In this document: positions 1 through 7,690 of the stretch, one piece after another
How positions within the stretch are numbered: position 1 is the first letter of the stretch
How the letters are laid out: each line of letters begins with the position of its first letter
Source of the DNA: Saprospiraceae bacterium
GTDB lineage: Bacteria; Bacteroidota; Bacteroidia; Bacteroidales; JAIPBB01
Length of the DNA stretch: 12,773 nucleotides
Assembly: GCA_021739805.1 (NCBI GenBank)
Contig: JAIPBB010000141.1
Span: 1-12,773, forward strand
Reading direction: 5' to 3'
Position numbers and translations under genes: made by a program
Notes under the pieces: model-generated
What the model was told of the DNA's origin: nothing
The model's input: the letters and a program-made list of their open reading frames with translations, nothing else
Database searches by the model: none

Positions 1-243
1 GCGTCATTTGCCCTTCGGGCGTTATTTGCTTCGCGTTATTTATGCTTCGCATGTCATTTGCCCTTCGGGCGTCATTTGCTTCGCGTCATTTGCTTTGCGT
101 CATTTACTTCGTGTCATTTATGCTTCGCATGTCATTTGCCCTTCGGGCGTCATTTGCTTCGCGTCATTTGCTTCGCATCATTTATGCTTCGCATGTCATT
201 TACTTCGTGTCATTTGCTTTGCGTCATTTGCTTCGCATCATTA
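1..243. repeat. Tandem array of 15 GTCATTT + mini-hairpin units
   Basis: The stretch parses without gaps into 15 units from position 3 to 236, plus a degenerate end (ATCATTA, 237-243). Each unit is a 7-bp block GTCATTT (variants GTTATTT, ATCATTT) followed by a small palindrome around a three-base loop: GCCC-TTC-GGGC (three times), ATGC-TTC-GCAT (three), GC-TTC-GC (five), AC-TTC-GT (two) or GC-TTT-GC (two). Units are therefore 14 or 18 bp. Stem changes are matched on both sides, so the palindrome is kept while its sequence varies. On the minus strand 13 of 15 loops read C-GAA-G, and eight units contain the heptamer GCGAAGC. The array starts at the window edge and may extend beyond it. It lies downstream of the kinase gene ending at 317. 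Short open frames inside it are repeat translations, not genes. Confidence 0.9.
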
Positions 244-263
244 AGTTGTAATTTTAGCCAATG

Positions 264-324
264 AATGACAACCGAATGACTATCGAATGACAACCGAATG
301 ACAATTGAATGACCACTTAATGAC
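264..324. repeat. 11-bp tandem repeat at the 3' end of a kinase gene
   Basis: There are about five and a half copies of an 11-bp unit, consensus AATGACAACCG, with starts at 264, 275, 286, 297, 308 and a half copy at 319. The AATGAC core is the reverse complement of the GTCATT core of the 1-243 array, so the two arrays face each other. The last copies run into the coding end of the neighbouring gene and supply its final Ser-His codons and TAA stop (317-325). Confidence 0.85.
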
Positions 325-3300
325 TTTTTACCAATTTCCCAATTTTCTCAAATAATTCATCTTTATCAATCGGTTTCGAAACATAATCATCGCAACCTGC
401 TTCAATAGCTTTTTCACGATCTCCTTCGAGTGCATATGCTGTTTGAGCTATTATAATAACATCTTTATTAAATTTTCGAATTTGTCTTGTTGCCTCATAA
501 CCACTCATTTTCGGCATTTTAATATCCATAAGTATCAAATCAATATCAGGATTATTACGACAAATCTCAATAGCTTCCAAGCCATTTTTGGTATGAAAGA
601 TTTCTTTCCCTATGTTCTTTAGAAGTATTGATAAATGTAAATCTGATACTTCTTCATCTTCGGCAATAAGTATTTTAAATTTTGATTCCTGAATATCAGA
701 CTTAGGTAGAGCCTTTTGATCTTTGCTTACAGTGGTATTAATTTCAGTGCAAGGTATTGTAAAATAAAACACAGAACCTTTACCTTCTTCAGATTCCAAC
801 CAAATTTCCCCACCAAGCATTTCCACATAAGCTTTAGTAATGGATAGACCCAATCCGTTACCTTCATATACTTCCCTGTCTTCAATATCCGCTTGCACAA
901 ATCTTTCAAATATTGCATCCTGACGATTTTTTGGTATTCCAATTCCTGAATCTTTTACATAAAATTCAAGCATGGCACTTCGACTCCGCTCAGTGTCCGG
1001 CTTAAAATTACAGCCAAATTCAATGCTTCCTTTATGCGAATATTTAATAGCATTTTTAATAAGATTTGTAAGAATAGAATTAAGTTTTTTCGAGTCGGTA
1101 TTTACAATGGATTCTTTAGAATTAAGCGAGTTATTTAATAGAAGACTCATTCCTTTTTTATTAACTTCAGGCTTGAAAAATAAAAATAGTTCTTCGGTTA
1201 GCTCGTTTATTTTTATTTCAGAAATTATAGTCTTCATTTGATTGGATTCAATCATCGAGATATCCATCAGGTCGTTTATAGTATTTAACATTCGATTACC
1301 GCTTTCTTCTATTATTCTAATAAACTCTTGCTGTTGTTCACCACTAAGATTAGGTTCCAGTAAAAGATTAGTAAATCCAAGAATACCATTCATTGGTGTT
1401 CGTATTTCATGGCTCATATTGGTAAGAAATGCTGATTTTAACCGATCTGATTCTTCTGCTTTTTCTTTGGCTCTTATTAATTCAATTTCAATTCTTTTTG
1501 CTTCTGTAATATCCCTTACTGCTCCAATCATGATATTCTCTTTTGGAAATGGCTGAGAGTTCCAAGAGAACCATTTTATCGAACCATCTTTACAGATATA
1601 TCTGTTTTCAAATTTGTAGATTTCTTTACCATCAACAATAACAGATTTTATATTCGCAGTACCTTTTGCATCATCAGGATGCACAAAATCAAGCCAAGGT
1701 TTTGATAGTAATTCTTCAATAGACCAACCAAGAGTTTTTTCCCATGCAGGATTCAGATATTTAAAATATCCATCGAATCCAGCAATACAAAACATGTCAA
1801 GAGTCAAATTAAATACTCTATCACTTTGTTTTAATTTTATTTCACTTTCTTCGGCTTTTTCTTTGGCTTTTAGTAGTTGTAATTCAACCTTTTTTTGCTC
1901 TGTAATGTCATGTGCAATAGCATAGGTAATTCCTTTTTCAGGCATTGGAAACGAATTCCAAGCTAAATAACAATAACTCCCATCTTTTCGTTTATATCTG
2001 TTTTCAAAATAAATTTCTGGAATGCCTGCTTTAAGGTTTTTTTCTATTACATCAATTGTTGACTTTATATCATCAGGATGTATGAAATCTAAAAATGGTT
2101 TTGAAAGTAATTCTTCATCATCATAACCTAGTACTTTTTTAAATGCAGGATTTATGAATTTGAATGTTGCTGTATTAATATCAGCTACACATATCATCGA
2201 CTCTGACATATTGAATATTGTGCTGAATTTTTCTTCGCTTTCTTCAGCTTGTTCTTTGGCTTTTTGCAATTCTATTTCGATAGTTTTTCTTTCAGAAATA
2301 TCCTGAGCTGCACCCCAAAGACCAACTATTTTATTATTTTCATCATAAAGTGCTTCTCCTCTAACCCACATCCAGCCATTACTATTATCATTCCTTACAG
2401 TCCTTAATTCAAGTTCATAAGGAATACCATTTTCGCTTGTTTTAGCCAAAGAAGTTGACAAAATTTCCCAACTTTCAGGCGTAAAGAGTTTCATGTGTTC
2501 GGTATATGGTGGTACTGGTAAATTAGGGTTAAAACCATACATTTTATAAAGCTCTTTGCTCCAAACAACTTCATTTGTTGCGATATCTAAATGCCAACTA
2601 CCAATATTAGTTATTTCTTGTACTTTATTTAATTCTTCATTTGCTTTATTTAAAGAAAATTCAGCTAACTTTTGTTCTGTAATATCTATAAATGCCGTAG
2701 CAAATTCTCCTTTTTTTGGCGAAAAAGCAGAAATTAAAAAATACTTTTTCATTGGCTCAAAATATTGCTCAAATGAAACAGGCTCAGCTGTTTCGGCAAC
2801 TTTTGAGTAAATATCAATAAATGGAGCTTTTTCTGTTCCATAAAGATCGGTTGCCAATTTACCAATGGCATCTTCTCTTTTGATGTTTAGAAGTTTTACG
2901 GAAATTGGATTGGCTTCAATAATACGATAATTGATTGCCTTGCCATAATCATTATAAACCATGCTATGTAAATAAACTCCTTCCTGCATGGAATTAAACA
3001 AGTTTCGGAATTGCTTTTCACTTGCTAAAAGCGACTCATTTACTGTCCTAAGTTGTTGTTCATTTGCACGCAATTGTTGGTTTGTAGCAATAAGCTGCTG
3101 CTCGTTTGCTATTAACTGCTGATTAGCAGCCTTGAGTTGTTGTTCACTGGCCTGCAATTGTTGATTTGCAGCTTTGAGTTGCTGTTCACTGGCCTTCAGT
3201 TGTTGATTTGCAGCCTTGAGTTGTTGTTCGTTTGCCTGTAATTGTTGATTTAGTGCTTTTAATTTTTCTTCCGTGTTTTTTCTTTCTACAATATTTCCGA

Positions 3301-4393
3301 TTAAGTTTGCAGAAGTCTCGAGTTTTTCTTTGGCAATATCGATTATAAAAGCAGGGCGTGTCTCATAACTTTGAGCCAAATTTTTTAATTTATCAACTGA
3401 TACTTTGTAGCTGGCTGCAATTTCTTTTAATTTATCTTCATTTGTGGGGGGATTACCATAACCAAAATTAATTGAACCAATAACTTCATTATATGCCCTA
3501 ATGGGTATGGCATAAATGTGTAATCCACCACTGCATTCAATATCAACAGCTTTGTTTGTTTGAATTGACCGAATAGAGGCATCTGCCCAACAGGATTCGT
3601 GGCAGAGCCATTTACCAGATTCCAGAGCCTTTTTATTATCCTTGCTTTTACATAGAGCACGTGAGGAACAATCCATAAATTGACACCATTCCGAAGAAAA
3701 AATCCCAACGGCATAATCACCATTTTTCTCATAAACTGCAGCAGATGTTTCCAATAACGAAAGATAATCACTTACAATCTCATTTAAAACTTCTTTGCCA
3801 ACGGAGTCTAAAATTTTGCGATTATGGTTTATGCTTGTCAAATCCCCATAGTCCGGTAACTTTACTTCAGTTTTCTCTTTTTTGGATTTTAATAACCATT
3901 CAATTTTTTTTAAATGTTCTTCAGCTTTTTTTCTTTCGGTAATATCATTTAAAGTGACAATCAGATTTTCTGGTATAAATTGCACATAGAGTTCGCAAAT
4001 TTTTACACTTCCATTTTTGCAAACTATTTCGTATTCTCCGGTATTGACTGCTTTTGTTGAATTTTGGGCTATTTCCAGAAATGGCTTCCAGCGTTCAATG
4101 ACTTTGTTACGATATTCCGGATCAGGGTAGGCGAGTTCATACCACTCTTCTGTTGTTTTGGGATTATGTCCAAACAATTGAATTGCACTTTTACTCCAAT
4201 ACAAAATGTTTTGATCTTTTTCATCAACTACTGCCATTGGAAAGGGACTATTGTCGAGAACTATTTTAAGTCTTTCTTCACTCTTTTTAACTTCTTCTTC
4301 AGTTTTTTCCAGTTTAAGTTCATTTTGCTCCAGTTTAGCAATTCTGCTACGCAGTTTTTCCATTTCAGCAAGTAGTTGATCTTTTTCCTTCAT
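317..4393 (-). CDS. Soluble hybrid histidine kinase, 5 PAS + PocR-like domain + Gln-rich coiled coil + receiver
   Basis: A 1358-aa hybrid sensor kinase that should autophosphorylate a His and pass phosphate to its own receiver Asp. Domains in order: N-terminal coiled coil (1-40); PAS (40-155); PocR-like Cys-rich sensory domain (about 184-370; C237, C242, C248, C264, C268, C287, then [10 protein letters not shown]); coiled coil with ten QQ pairs (380-450); four more PAS domains (about 456-573, 590-702, 720-834, 856-964); HisKA with SHEIRTP (H995); HATPase with N box near 1110-1114, DSGIGI and GNGLGL; receiver 1239-1354 with acidic EDE, D1290 in LILMDIKMP and K1340. No membrane segment or signal peptide is seen, so it is probably cytoplasmic. 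The frame is open back to 4489, but that would overlap cheD by 74 bp. I chose the ATG at 4393, 22 bp after the cheD stop and directly before the N-terminal coiled coil. It is probably co-transcribed with cheD. No output domain is attached. The signal sensed is unknown. Confidence 0.93.
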   Translation of the reverse strand: MKEKDQLLAEMEKLRSRIAKLEQNELKLEKTEEEVKKSEERLKIVLDNSPFPMAVVDEKDQNILYWSKSAIQLFGHNPKTTEEWYELAYPDPEYRNKVIERWKPFLEIAQNSTKAVNTGEYEIVCKNGSVKICELYVQFIPENLIVTLNDITERKKAEEHLKKIEWLLKSKKEKTEVKLPDYGDLTSINHNRKILDSVGKEVLNEIVSDYLSLLETSAAVYEKNGDYAVGIFSSEWCQFMDCSSRALCKSKDNKKALESGKWLCHESCWADASIRSIQTNKAVDIECSGGLHIYAIPIRAYNEVIGSINFGYGNPPTNEDKLKEIAASYKVSVDKLKNLAQSYETRPAFIIDIAKEKLETSANLIGNIVERKNTEEKLKALNQQLQANEQQLKAANQQLKASEQQLKAANQQLQASEQQLKAANQQLIANEQQLIATNQQLRANEQQLRTVNESLLASEKQFRNLFNSMQEGVYLHSMVYNDYGKAINYRIIEANPISVKLLNIKREDAIGKLATDLYGTEKAPFIDIYSKVAETAEPVSFEQYFEPMKKYFLISAFSPKKGEFATAFIDITEQKLAEFSLNKANEELNKVQEITNIGSWHLDIATNEVVWSKELYKMYGFNPNLPVPPYTEHMKLFTPESWEILSTSLAKTSENGIPYELELRTVRNDNSNGWMWVRGEALYDENNKIVGLWGAAQDISERKTIEIELQKAKEQAEESEEKFSTIFNMSESMICVADINTATFKFINPAFKKVLGYDDEELLSKPFLDFIHPDDIKSTIDVIEKNLKAGIPEIYFENRYKRKDGSYCYLAWNSFPMPEKGITYAIAHDITEQKKVELQLLKAKEKAEESEIKLKQSDRVFNLTLDMFCIAGFDGYFKYLNPAWEKTLGWSIEELLSKPWLDFVHPDDAKGTANIKSVIVDGKEIYKFENRYICKDGSIKWFSWNSQPFPKENIMIGAVRDITEAKRIEIELIRAKEKAEESDRLKSAFLTNMSHEIRTPMNGILGFTNLLLEPNLSGEQQQEFIRIIEESGNRMLNTINDLMDISMIESNQMKTIISEIKINELTEELFLFFKPEVNKKGMSLLLNNSLNSKESIVNTDSKKLNSILTNLIKNAIKYSHKGSIEFGCNFKPDTERSRSAMLEFYVKDSGIGIPKNRQDAIFERFVQADIEDREVYEGNGLGLSITKAYVEMLGGEIWLESEEGKGSVFYFTIPCTEINTTVSKDQKALPKSDIQESKFKILIAEDEEVSDLHLSILLKNIGKEIFHTKNGLEAIEICRNNPDIDLILMDIKMPKMSGYEATRQIRKFNKDVIIIAQTAYALEGDREKAIEAGCDDYVSKPIDKDELFEKIGKLVKSH
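974..997 (-). repeat. Palindromic-repeat fragment inserted in frame in a HATPase domain
   Basis: The 20-bp string CACTTCGACTCCGCTCAGTG at 976-995 matches two copies at 8356-8375 and 8408-8427. It is read here in the frame giving TERSRS (residues 1134-1139). It sits in the loop just before the strand [11 protein letters not shown]. The paralogue at 11701-12773 has no such residues at this place, so I take it as an insertion of a dispersed intergenic-type repeat into the coding sequence. Confidence 0.8.
3044..3256 (-). repeat. Coding tandem repeat: heptad coiled coil with ten QQ pairs
   Basis: This codes residues 380-450 of the kinase. The protein alternates NQQLxAx and EQQLxAx heptads, a 14-residue (42-bp) unit repeated five times. 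QQ pairs start at residues 383, 390, 397, 404, 411, 418, 425, 432, 439 and 446, and Leu follows each pair, as expected for a parallel coiled coil. Every pair has Ala three residues before, and Ala (Thr after the last pair) three residues after. It links the PocR-like domain to the next PAS domain, where signalling helices usually lie. Confidence 0.9.
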
Positions 4394-4415
4394 AGTAATT
4401 AGATATGTAATGTTA

Positions 4416-4922
4416 TTAATGACTCCCGGTTTGCCAAAGTATTTTTTGTTTTGAATCTCCCACTGTATAATGAATACAGCTCTTCGCAATATCGAATAAA
4501 ACAGTTCTTCTTTCGACGCCTCCTATTGCTTTGGCTTTAATTCTTATTTGTCTTTCACTGAGCAACTTCTCAACCGAATCCAGATTATCTTTTCCAATAG
4601 TGTCGTTTTCTCGTTTGAGAACATTGGCTCCTCCAATGATACAAATCTCAATCTTTTCTTTATTAATTCCAAATTTTTTTAGTTGACTTAATATTTCTTC
4701 TATAGCATTAGCGGCATATCGGTTAGTATGTAAATGATTTTTATATGGACATATACCGGGCAACATTATATGAGCCATTCCTCCAATTTTTTTTTCAGAA
4801 TCAAAGGCTGTTACTACTACACAAGAACCAATTGCACCTGAGTTTAATATTGTATCAGAACCACCGGAGCGAACTTCGCCAGTATTGACATATTTCATTA
4901 TTTTAGCCGGATTGTCATCCAT
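4416..4922 (-). CDS. cheD: Chemoreceptor glutamine deamidase CheD
   Basis: CheD deamidates glutamine side chains (Gln to Glu) in the coiled-coil signalling helices of chemoreceptors, and in some bacteria binds CheC. At 168 aa it has the usual CheD length. The family signatures are present: [10 protein letters not shown] with C34 as the expected nucleophile, [10 protein letters not shown] with H51, then IIGGANV, IGKDN, and C-terminal [11 protein letters not shown]. The Cys-to-His spacing of 17 equals that of Thermotoga maritima CheD (C27, H44, recalled). The third active-site residue there, T21, aligns with S28 here, a conservative change. I used the first ATG (4922); M9 (ATG at 4898) would give a more typical short N-terminus and is possible. 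No receptor, CheA, CheW, CheC or CheR is in the window. The only neighbour in reach is the hybrid kinase starting 22 bp downstream, which makes that protein a candidate substrate. Confidence 0.93.
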   Translation of the reverse strand: MDDNPAKIMKYVNTGEVRSGGSDTILNSGAIGSCVVVTAFDSEKKIGGMAHIMLPGICPYKNHLHTNRYAANAIEEILSQLKKFGINKEKIEICIIGGANVLKRENDTIGKDNLDSVEKLLSERQIRIKAKAIGGVERRTVLFDIAKSCIHYTVGDSKQKILWQTGSH

Positions 4923-4965
4923 ATTTAAAATTTAAAAATTTTTTTCCTTTTTCCTTTCGCCTTAT

Positions 4966-5103
4966 CGTCATTGCGAGTTGCCTGTGCTGAGGAGTCGAAG
5001 CAAAGCGAAGCAATCTGTCTGGACGAAGCGAAGCAATCTGTAAACAATCTTCACTACTCATAATTCAACGGATTGCTTCAGTCGTTCCTCCATCGCAATG
5101 ACG
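4966..5103. repeat. Nested inverted-repeat element, MITE/REP-like
   Basis: The outer arms are exact: CGTCATTGCGA at 4966-4976 and TCGCAATGACG at 5093-5103. Inside, GCGAAGCAATCTGT occurs twice as a direct repeat (5005-5018, 5028-5041), and ACGGATTGCTTC at 5068-5079 is its near reverse complement. The roughly 138-bp unit could fold into a long imperfect hairpin. I recall repeats with GTCATTGCGA ends and GAAGCAATC cores as widespread non-coding elements in many bacteria. No transposase is nearby. It lies in what would be the cheD leader if the promoter near 5315 is real. Confidence 0.75.
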
Positions 5104-5314
5104 CTTTGAATTGGCTTCTTTTTGACTTTCCGTCATTCCTCGATACGCCACGCTGCAATTTTAGTTCTAATTTCTTATTTCATCAAAGTGTGGCACTACC
5201 AATGACATTTTTTGCAAAACTCTGTAAATCTGTTAATTTAGCATTTTATGTAATATTTGCTTTTTACTATTTCGTACCTACGGCACTCTTTCATTTTTGA
5301 TGTTGATTCTTCTA
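5104..5314. other. Intergenic stretch without a supported gene
   Basis: I see no convincing gene on either strand. A small plus-strand frame crossing it (5073-5300) begins inside the inverted-repeat element and has no recognisable domain. A fragment near 5141 (CGTCATTCCTCGATACG) resembles decayed dispersed repeat. Confidence 0.5.
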
Positions 5315-5336
5315 CAAATATATCGCACTAAAGTGC
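5315..5336 (-). promoter_or_regulatory. Candidate Bacteroidota-type promoter with palindrome, upstream of cheD
   Basis: The minus strand reads TATATTTG at 5322-5315, a full match to the Bacteroidota -7 box TAnnTTTG. Just upstream, in what would be the -7/-33 spacer, is the perfect palindrome GCACT-AA-AGTGC (5325-5336), a possible operator. No good -33 TTG element is seen, and the start of cheD is about 390 bp away, so the leader would be long. The evidence is motif match only. Confidence 0.35.
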
Positions 5337-5447
5337 TAATTTGAAAATAATATTTTATTTTGTCATTTAAAATATGCTCCCATTTCCGGGTGTTTCTACT
5401 CGGTCTGACTATCGCTACTTACAATCTATTTTCTCAATGCCATTTGC

Positions 5448-5557
5448 CTTCCGACTTCCGACTTCGGACTTCCGACTTTTTCCTTTTTCCTTCGCCTTAG
5501 CCTTCGCCTTTTTCCTTTTAACTTCCAACTCCACACTCCCAACTCCACACTCCCACC
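5448..5557. repeat. Simple-sequence block downstream of the CHASE kinase
   Basis: Three adjoining low-complexity parts: an 8-bp repeat of CTTCCGAC type with one inverted copy (5448-5477), CCTTCGCCTT-rich sequence (5481-5520), and a 14-bp type repeat ACTCCACACTCCCA (about 5528-5557). It sits directly after the stop codon of the gene ending at 5561. On the transcribed strand the TCGGA-AG-TCCGA part can form only a short stem. Confidence 0.7.
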
Positions 5558-5560
5558 AGT

Positions 5561-7510
5561 TTAATTTGGTATTGTAAAAAAGAAAGTACTACCTTTTCCT
5601 AATTCACTTTCTACCCAGATTTTTCCATTTATTTTTTCAATATATTCTTTACAAAGTATTAATCCTAAGCCTGTTCCTTTTTCGTTGTCAGTACTCAAAG
5701 TTGAAACGCTTTCTTCAATTTGAAAAAGTTTTGGAATTATTTCAGTAGGAATTCCAACACCATTATCAGTTACTCTGATTTCGGCAAAATCATCTTTTAA
5801 TTCACAAGCAATTTCGATATGTCCTTTGGGGTAAGTAAATTTAATAGCGTTGTTGAATAGATTTCCAATTATACTGCTAATTGTAAACTTGTCAGCATTT
5901 ATTTCAATGTCTTTAGCTATGTTTATTTCAATATTAATATTCTTTTTTTCAGCTAGAGGAATGTAAGCTGCTATAGCTTCAGATATGCAGTTTTTTAAAT
6001 TAAGATTTTGGTTTTCAATTTTAATGTTGTTACGTTGAGATTCAGCCCAGGAAAGTAAATTCTGCAGAAGTTTGTAAGTGTTTTTTGATGATTTATCAAT
6101 GCTGTTGATTAATTTTCTTCTATCTTCTTCTTCTATTTCATCATATTCAGTGTTTAATAAATCACTATAACCCAAAATAACATTAAAAGGACTTCTTAAA
6201 TCATGTGCAATAATTGAGAAAAATTTATCTTTGGTAGCATTTAACTCTCCAAGTCTTTTTTCGGAGGATATTATTTTTTCTCTAATGTTTTTAGAATTTG
6301 TAATATCAATTGAATGGAAAATTACACTTTTCTCCGACTCCCAAGATATTCTTGCTAAAAACCAATTTTTCTTACCACTAATTTGTAAGGAATATTCAAA
6401 TTCTATTAATCTCTTTAACCTTAAACATTCAAGTATTGCATTATGAAACAATTTAGCTTTATCTTCTGGGAAAACTTCATAAACAGTTTTCCCCAGTAGT
6501 TCATCAATGGGTTTATATAAGAGTTCTGAATTGATTTGCGGAATTTTTATATATCTTCCTTCGTTATCAAAAACAAAAATTAAACTATCGAGAGAGTTGA
6601 ATATAGCTGTTAATTCCTTTTCATTTCTTCTGATTTTCACCATTGCCCTGCTGAATAGCCAGACTAAAATACTTATAACAAAAGCACTAGTATAAAGAAA
6701 TATTGTGAAAGAATTATCCTGATGAAGATATGAATACCATCCAACTTCAGGGATAGCTGCCAACACCCAATTTCCATAAGGTAAATCAATATCTACTTTC
6801 AATGGATTTTTGTGAAAAACATTTGTATCACCCCACCAGATTGCACCATCGTTTCCTAAACCATTAAATCCACGTAATGCAAAGTCAAATCCATATTGTT
6901 GCTTTTTTAATTTTGATTGTTTTAATAATTCATCTTTGTAAATCACAATATCAGTTACTCCCCAAAATGTGCCTGGATGTCCATTGGTGTTATCAAAAAT
7001 TGGTGTATAACTAATAAATGCAATTCCACCTTCAATCAGTTCGACCGGACCTGCAATAAATGACTTATGAGTTTCAATGGTTTTTTCAACAATTTCTTTA
7101 CGCTCGGGATGAGCCAATAAATCCAGACCAATAGCCGATTCGTGGCCTTTCATAGGATAAATAGCATTTAGAATGCAGTTTTTTGAAATTGCCATTGAGC
7201 TAATCACGGAATCACCATTTATAAGCTCATGAGCTAAATTGTGGAATTCATCATCGGTTAAATCTGGGTTGAACGAAACATAAGCAGCAACGCTTTTTGT
7301 GTAATGAATTCTGGAATAAAGTGCTTTTTCAAGACTGATTTTTTTTGTCATTAAAATTTCGAGAATATGCGATTTTACTTCCTTTTCCCAGTCTGCCTGC
7401 TTGCTGTTTATATAGCTTATTGAACCAATTATTAAAATTATTAATGTCCCTGCTGAAATTAGTAATGGCATATATTTACAACAGCTTCTATAGATTTTTG
7501 TTTTTTTCAT
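5561..7510 (-). CDS. Membrane-bound CHASE-PAS sensor histidine kinase
   Basis: A 649-aa inner-membrane sensor kinase. Layout: short cytoplasmic N-terminus; first membrane segment about 14-33; extracytoplasmic CHASE-type domain about 35-250, with the family pattern FIAGPVELIEGG...FISYTPIF; second membrane segment about 268-288; PAS domain about 297-405, ending SIDITNSKN; HisKA with FFSIIAHDLRSPF (H436); HATPase with N box IGNLFNNAIKFT (N550, N554), DNGVGI (582-587) and GTGLGL (612-617). It has no receiver domain, unlike the other three kinases here, so its phosphoacceptor is elsewhere or is a neighbour's receiver. CHASE domains sense small extracellular ligands; the ligand here cannot be told. 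The ATG at 7510 is preceded directly by AACGAGA heptamers, with no promoter-like motif in the 168-bp gap, so read-through from the gene at 7679-11398 is possible. Confidence 0.92.
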   Translation of the reverse strand: MKKTKIYRSCCKYMPLLISAGTLIILIIGSISYINSKQADWEKEVKSHILEILMTKKISLEKALYSRIHYTKSVAAYVSFNPDLTDDEFHNLAHELINGDSVISSMAISKNCILNAIYPMKGHESAIGLDLLAHPERKEIVEKTIETHKSFIAGPVELIEGGIAFISYTPIFDNTNGHPGTFWGVTDIVIYKDELLKQSKLKKQQYGFDFALRGFNGLGNDGAIWWGDTNVFHKNPLKVDIDLPYGNWVLAAIPEVGWYSYLHQDNSFTIFLYTSAFVISILVWLFSRAMVKIRRNEKELTAIFNSLDSLIFVFDNEGRYIKIPQINSELLYKPIDELLGKTVYEVFPEDKAKLFHNAILECLRLKRLIEFEYSLQISGKKNWFLARISWESEKSVIFHSIDITNSKNIREKIISSEKRLGELNATKDKFFSIIAHDLRSPFNVILGYSDLLNTEYDEIEEEDRRKLINSIDKSSKNTYKLLQNLLSWAESQRNNIKIENQNLNLKNCISEAIAAYIPLAEKKNINIEINIAKDIEINADKFTISSIIGNLFNNAIKFTYPKGHIEIACELKDDFAEIRVTDNGVGIPTEIIPKLFQIEESVSTLSTDNEKGTGLGLILCKEYIEKINGKIWVESELGKGSTFFFTIPN

Positions 7511-7513
7511 AAT

Positions 7514-7562
7514 TCTCGTTTCTCGTTACTCGTTTCTCGTTTCTCGTTGCTCGTTTCTCGTT
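7514..7562. repeat. Seven heptamers (TCTCGTT) abutting a start codon
   Basis: Seven consecutive 7-bp copies, five TCTCGTT plus one ACTCGTT and one GCTCGTT, end 3 bp from the ATG at 7510. In the sense of the gene they read AACGAGA, a purine-rich leader that takes the place of a ribosome binding site. A shorter version lies before the next gene upstream (11412-11439). Confidence 0.9.
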
Positions 7563-7690
7563 AAGTGGTTAAGTGGTTGAGTAGGTGAGTGGGTGAGTAG
7601 GTGAGTGGGTGAGTAAGGTAAGTAAGGTAAGTGGGGATTAAGTTGACCACTCCACTTCTCAACTACATTACTACTCAACTACTTCACCAA
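7563..7690. repeat. Facing octamer arrays between two kinase genes
   Basis: From 7563 to 7636 there are 8-bp units of AAGTGGTT / GAGTAGGT / GAGTGGGT type, the last ones stretched to 9 bp. From 7647 onward the complementary type follows (CCACTCC, CTCAACTAC, ACTACTCAACTAC) and runs into the coding end of the gene at 7679, giving its stop codon TAG. The two halves can pair as an imperfect stem in RNA. No T-tract marks it as an ordinary terminator. Confidence 0.8.

Noticed and set aside
10..20. Rho-independent terminator formed by GCCC-TTC-GGGC
   Set aside because: The stem is only four base pairs and no T-tract follows on either strand.
1..243. CRISPR array
   Set aside because: Units are only 14 or 18 bp, there are no unique spacers between repeats, and no cas gene is in the window.
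8..264. Plus-strand open frames of 68-78 aa across the first array
   Set aside because: They are translations of the short repeat in three frames, with no domain and no start signal.
4394..4489. An earlier start of the PocR-type kinase at 4489
   Set aside because: It would overlap the end of cheD by 74 bp and add residues with no similarity to kinase N-termini; the ATG at 4393 fits the operon spacing.
5073..5300. Plus-strand 75-aa frame upstream of cheD
   Set aside because: It begins inside the inverted-repeat element and has no recognisable domain or supporting context.
5325..5336. CIRCE-type heat-shock operator
   Set aside because: The palindrome has a 2-bp centre and lacks the 9-bp spacing and full TTAGCACTC arms of CIRCE.
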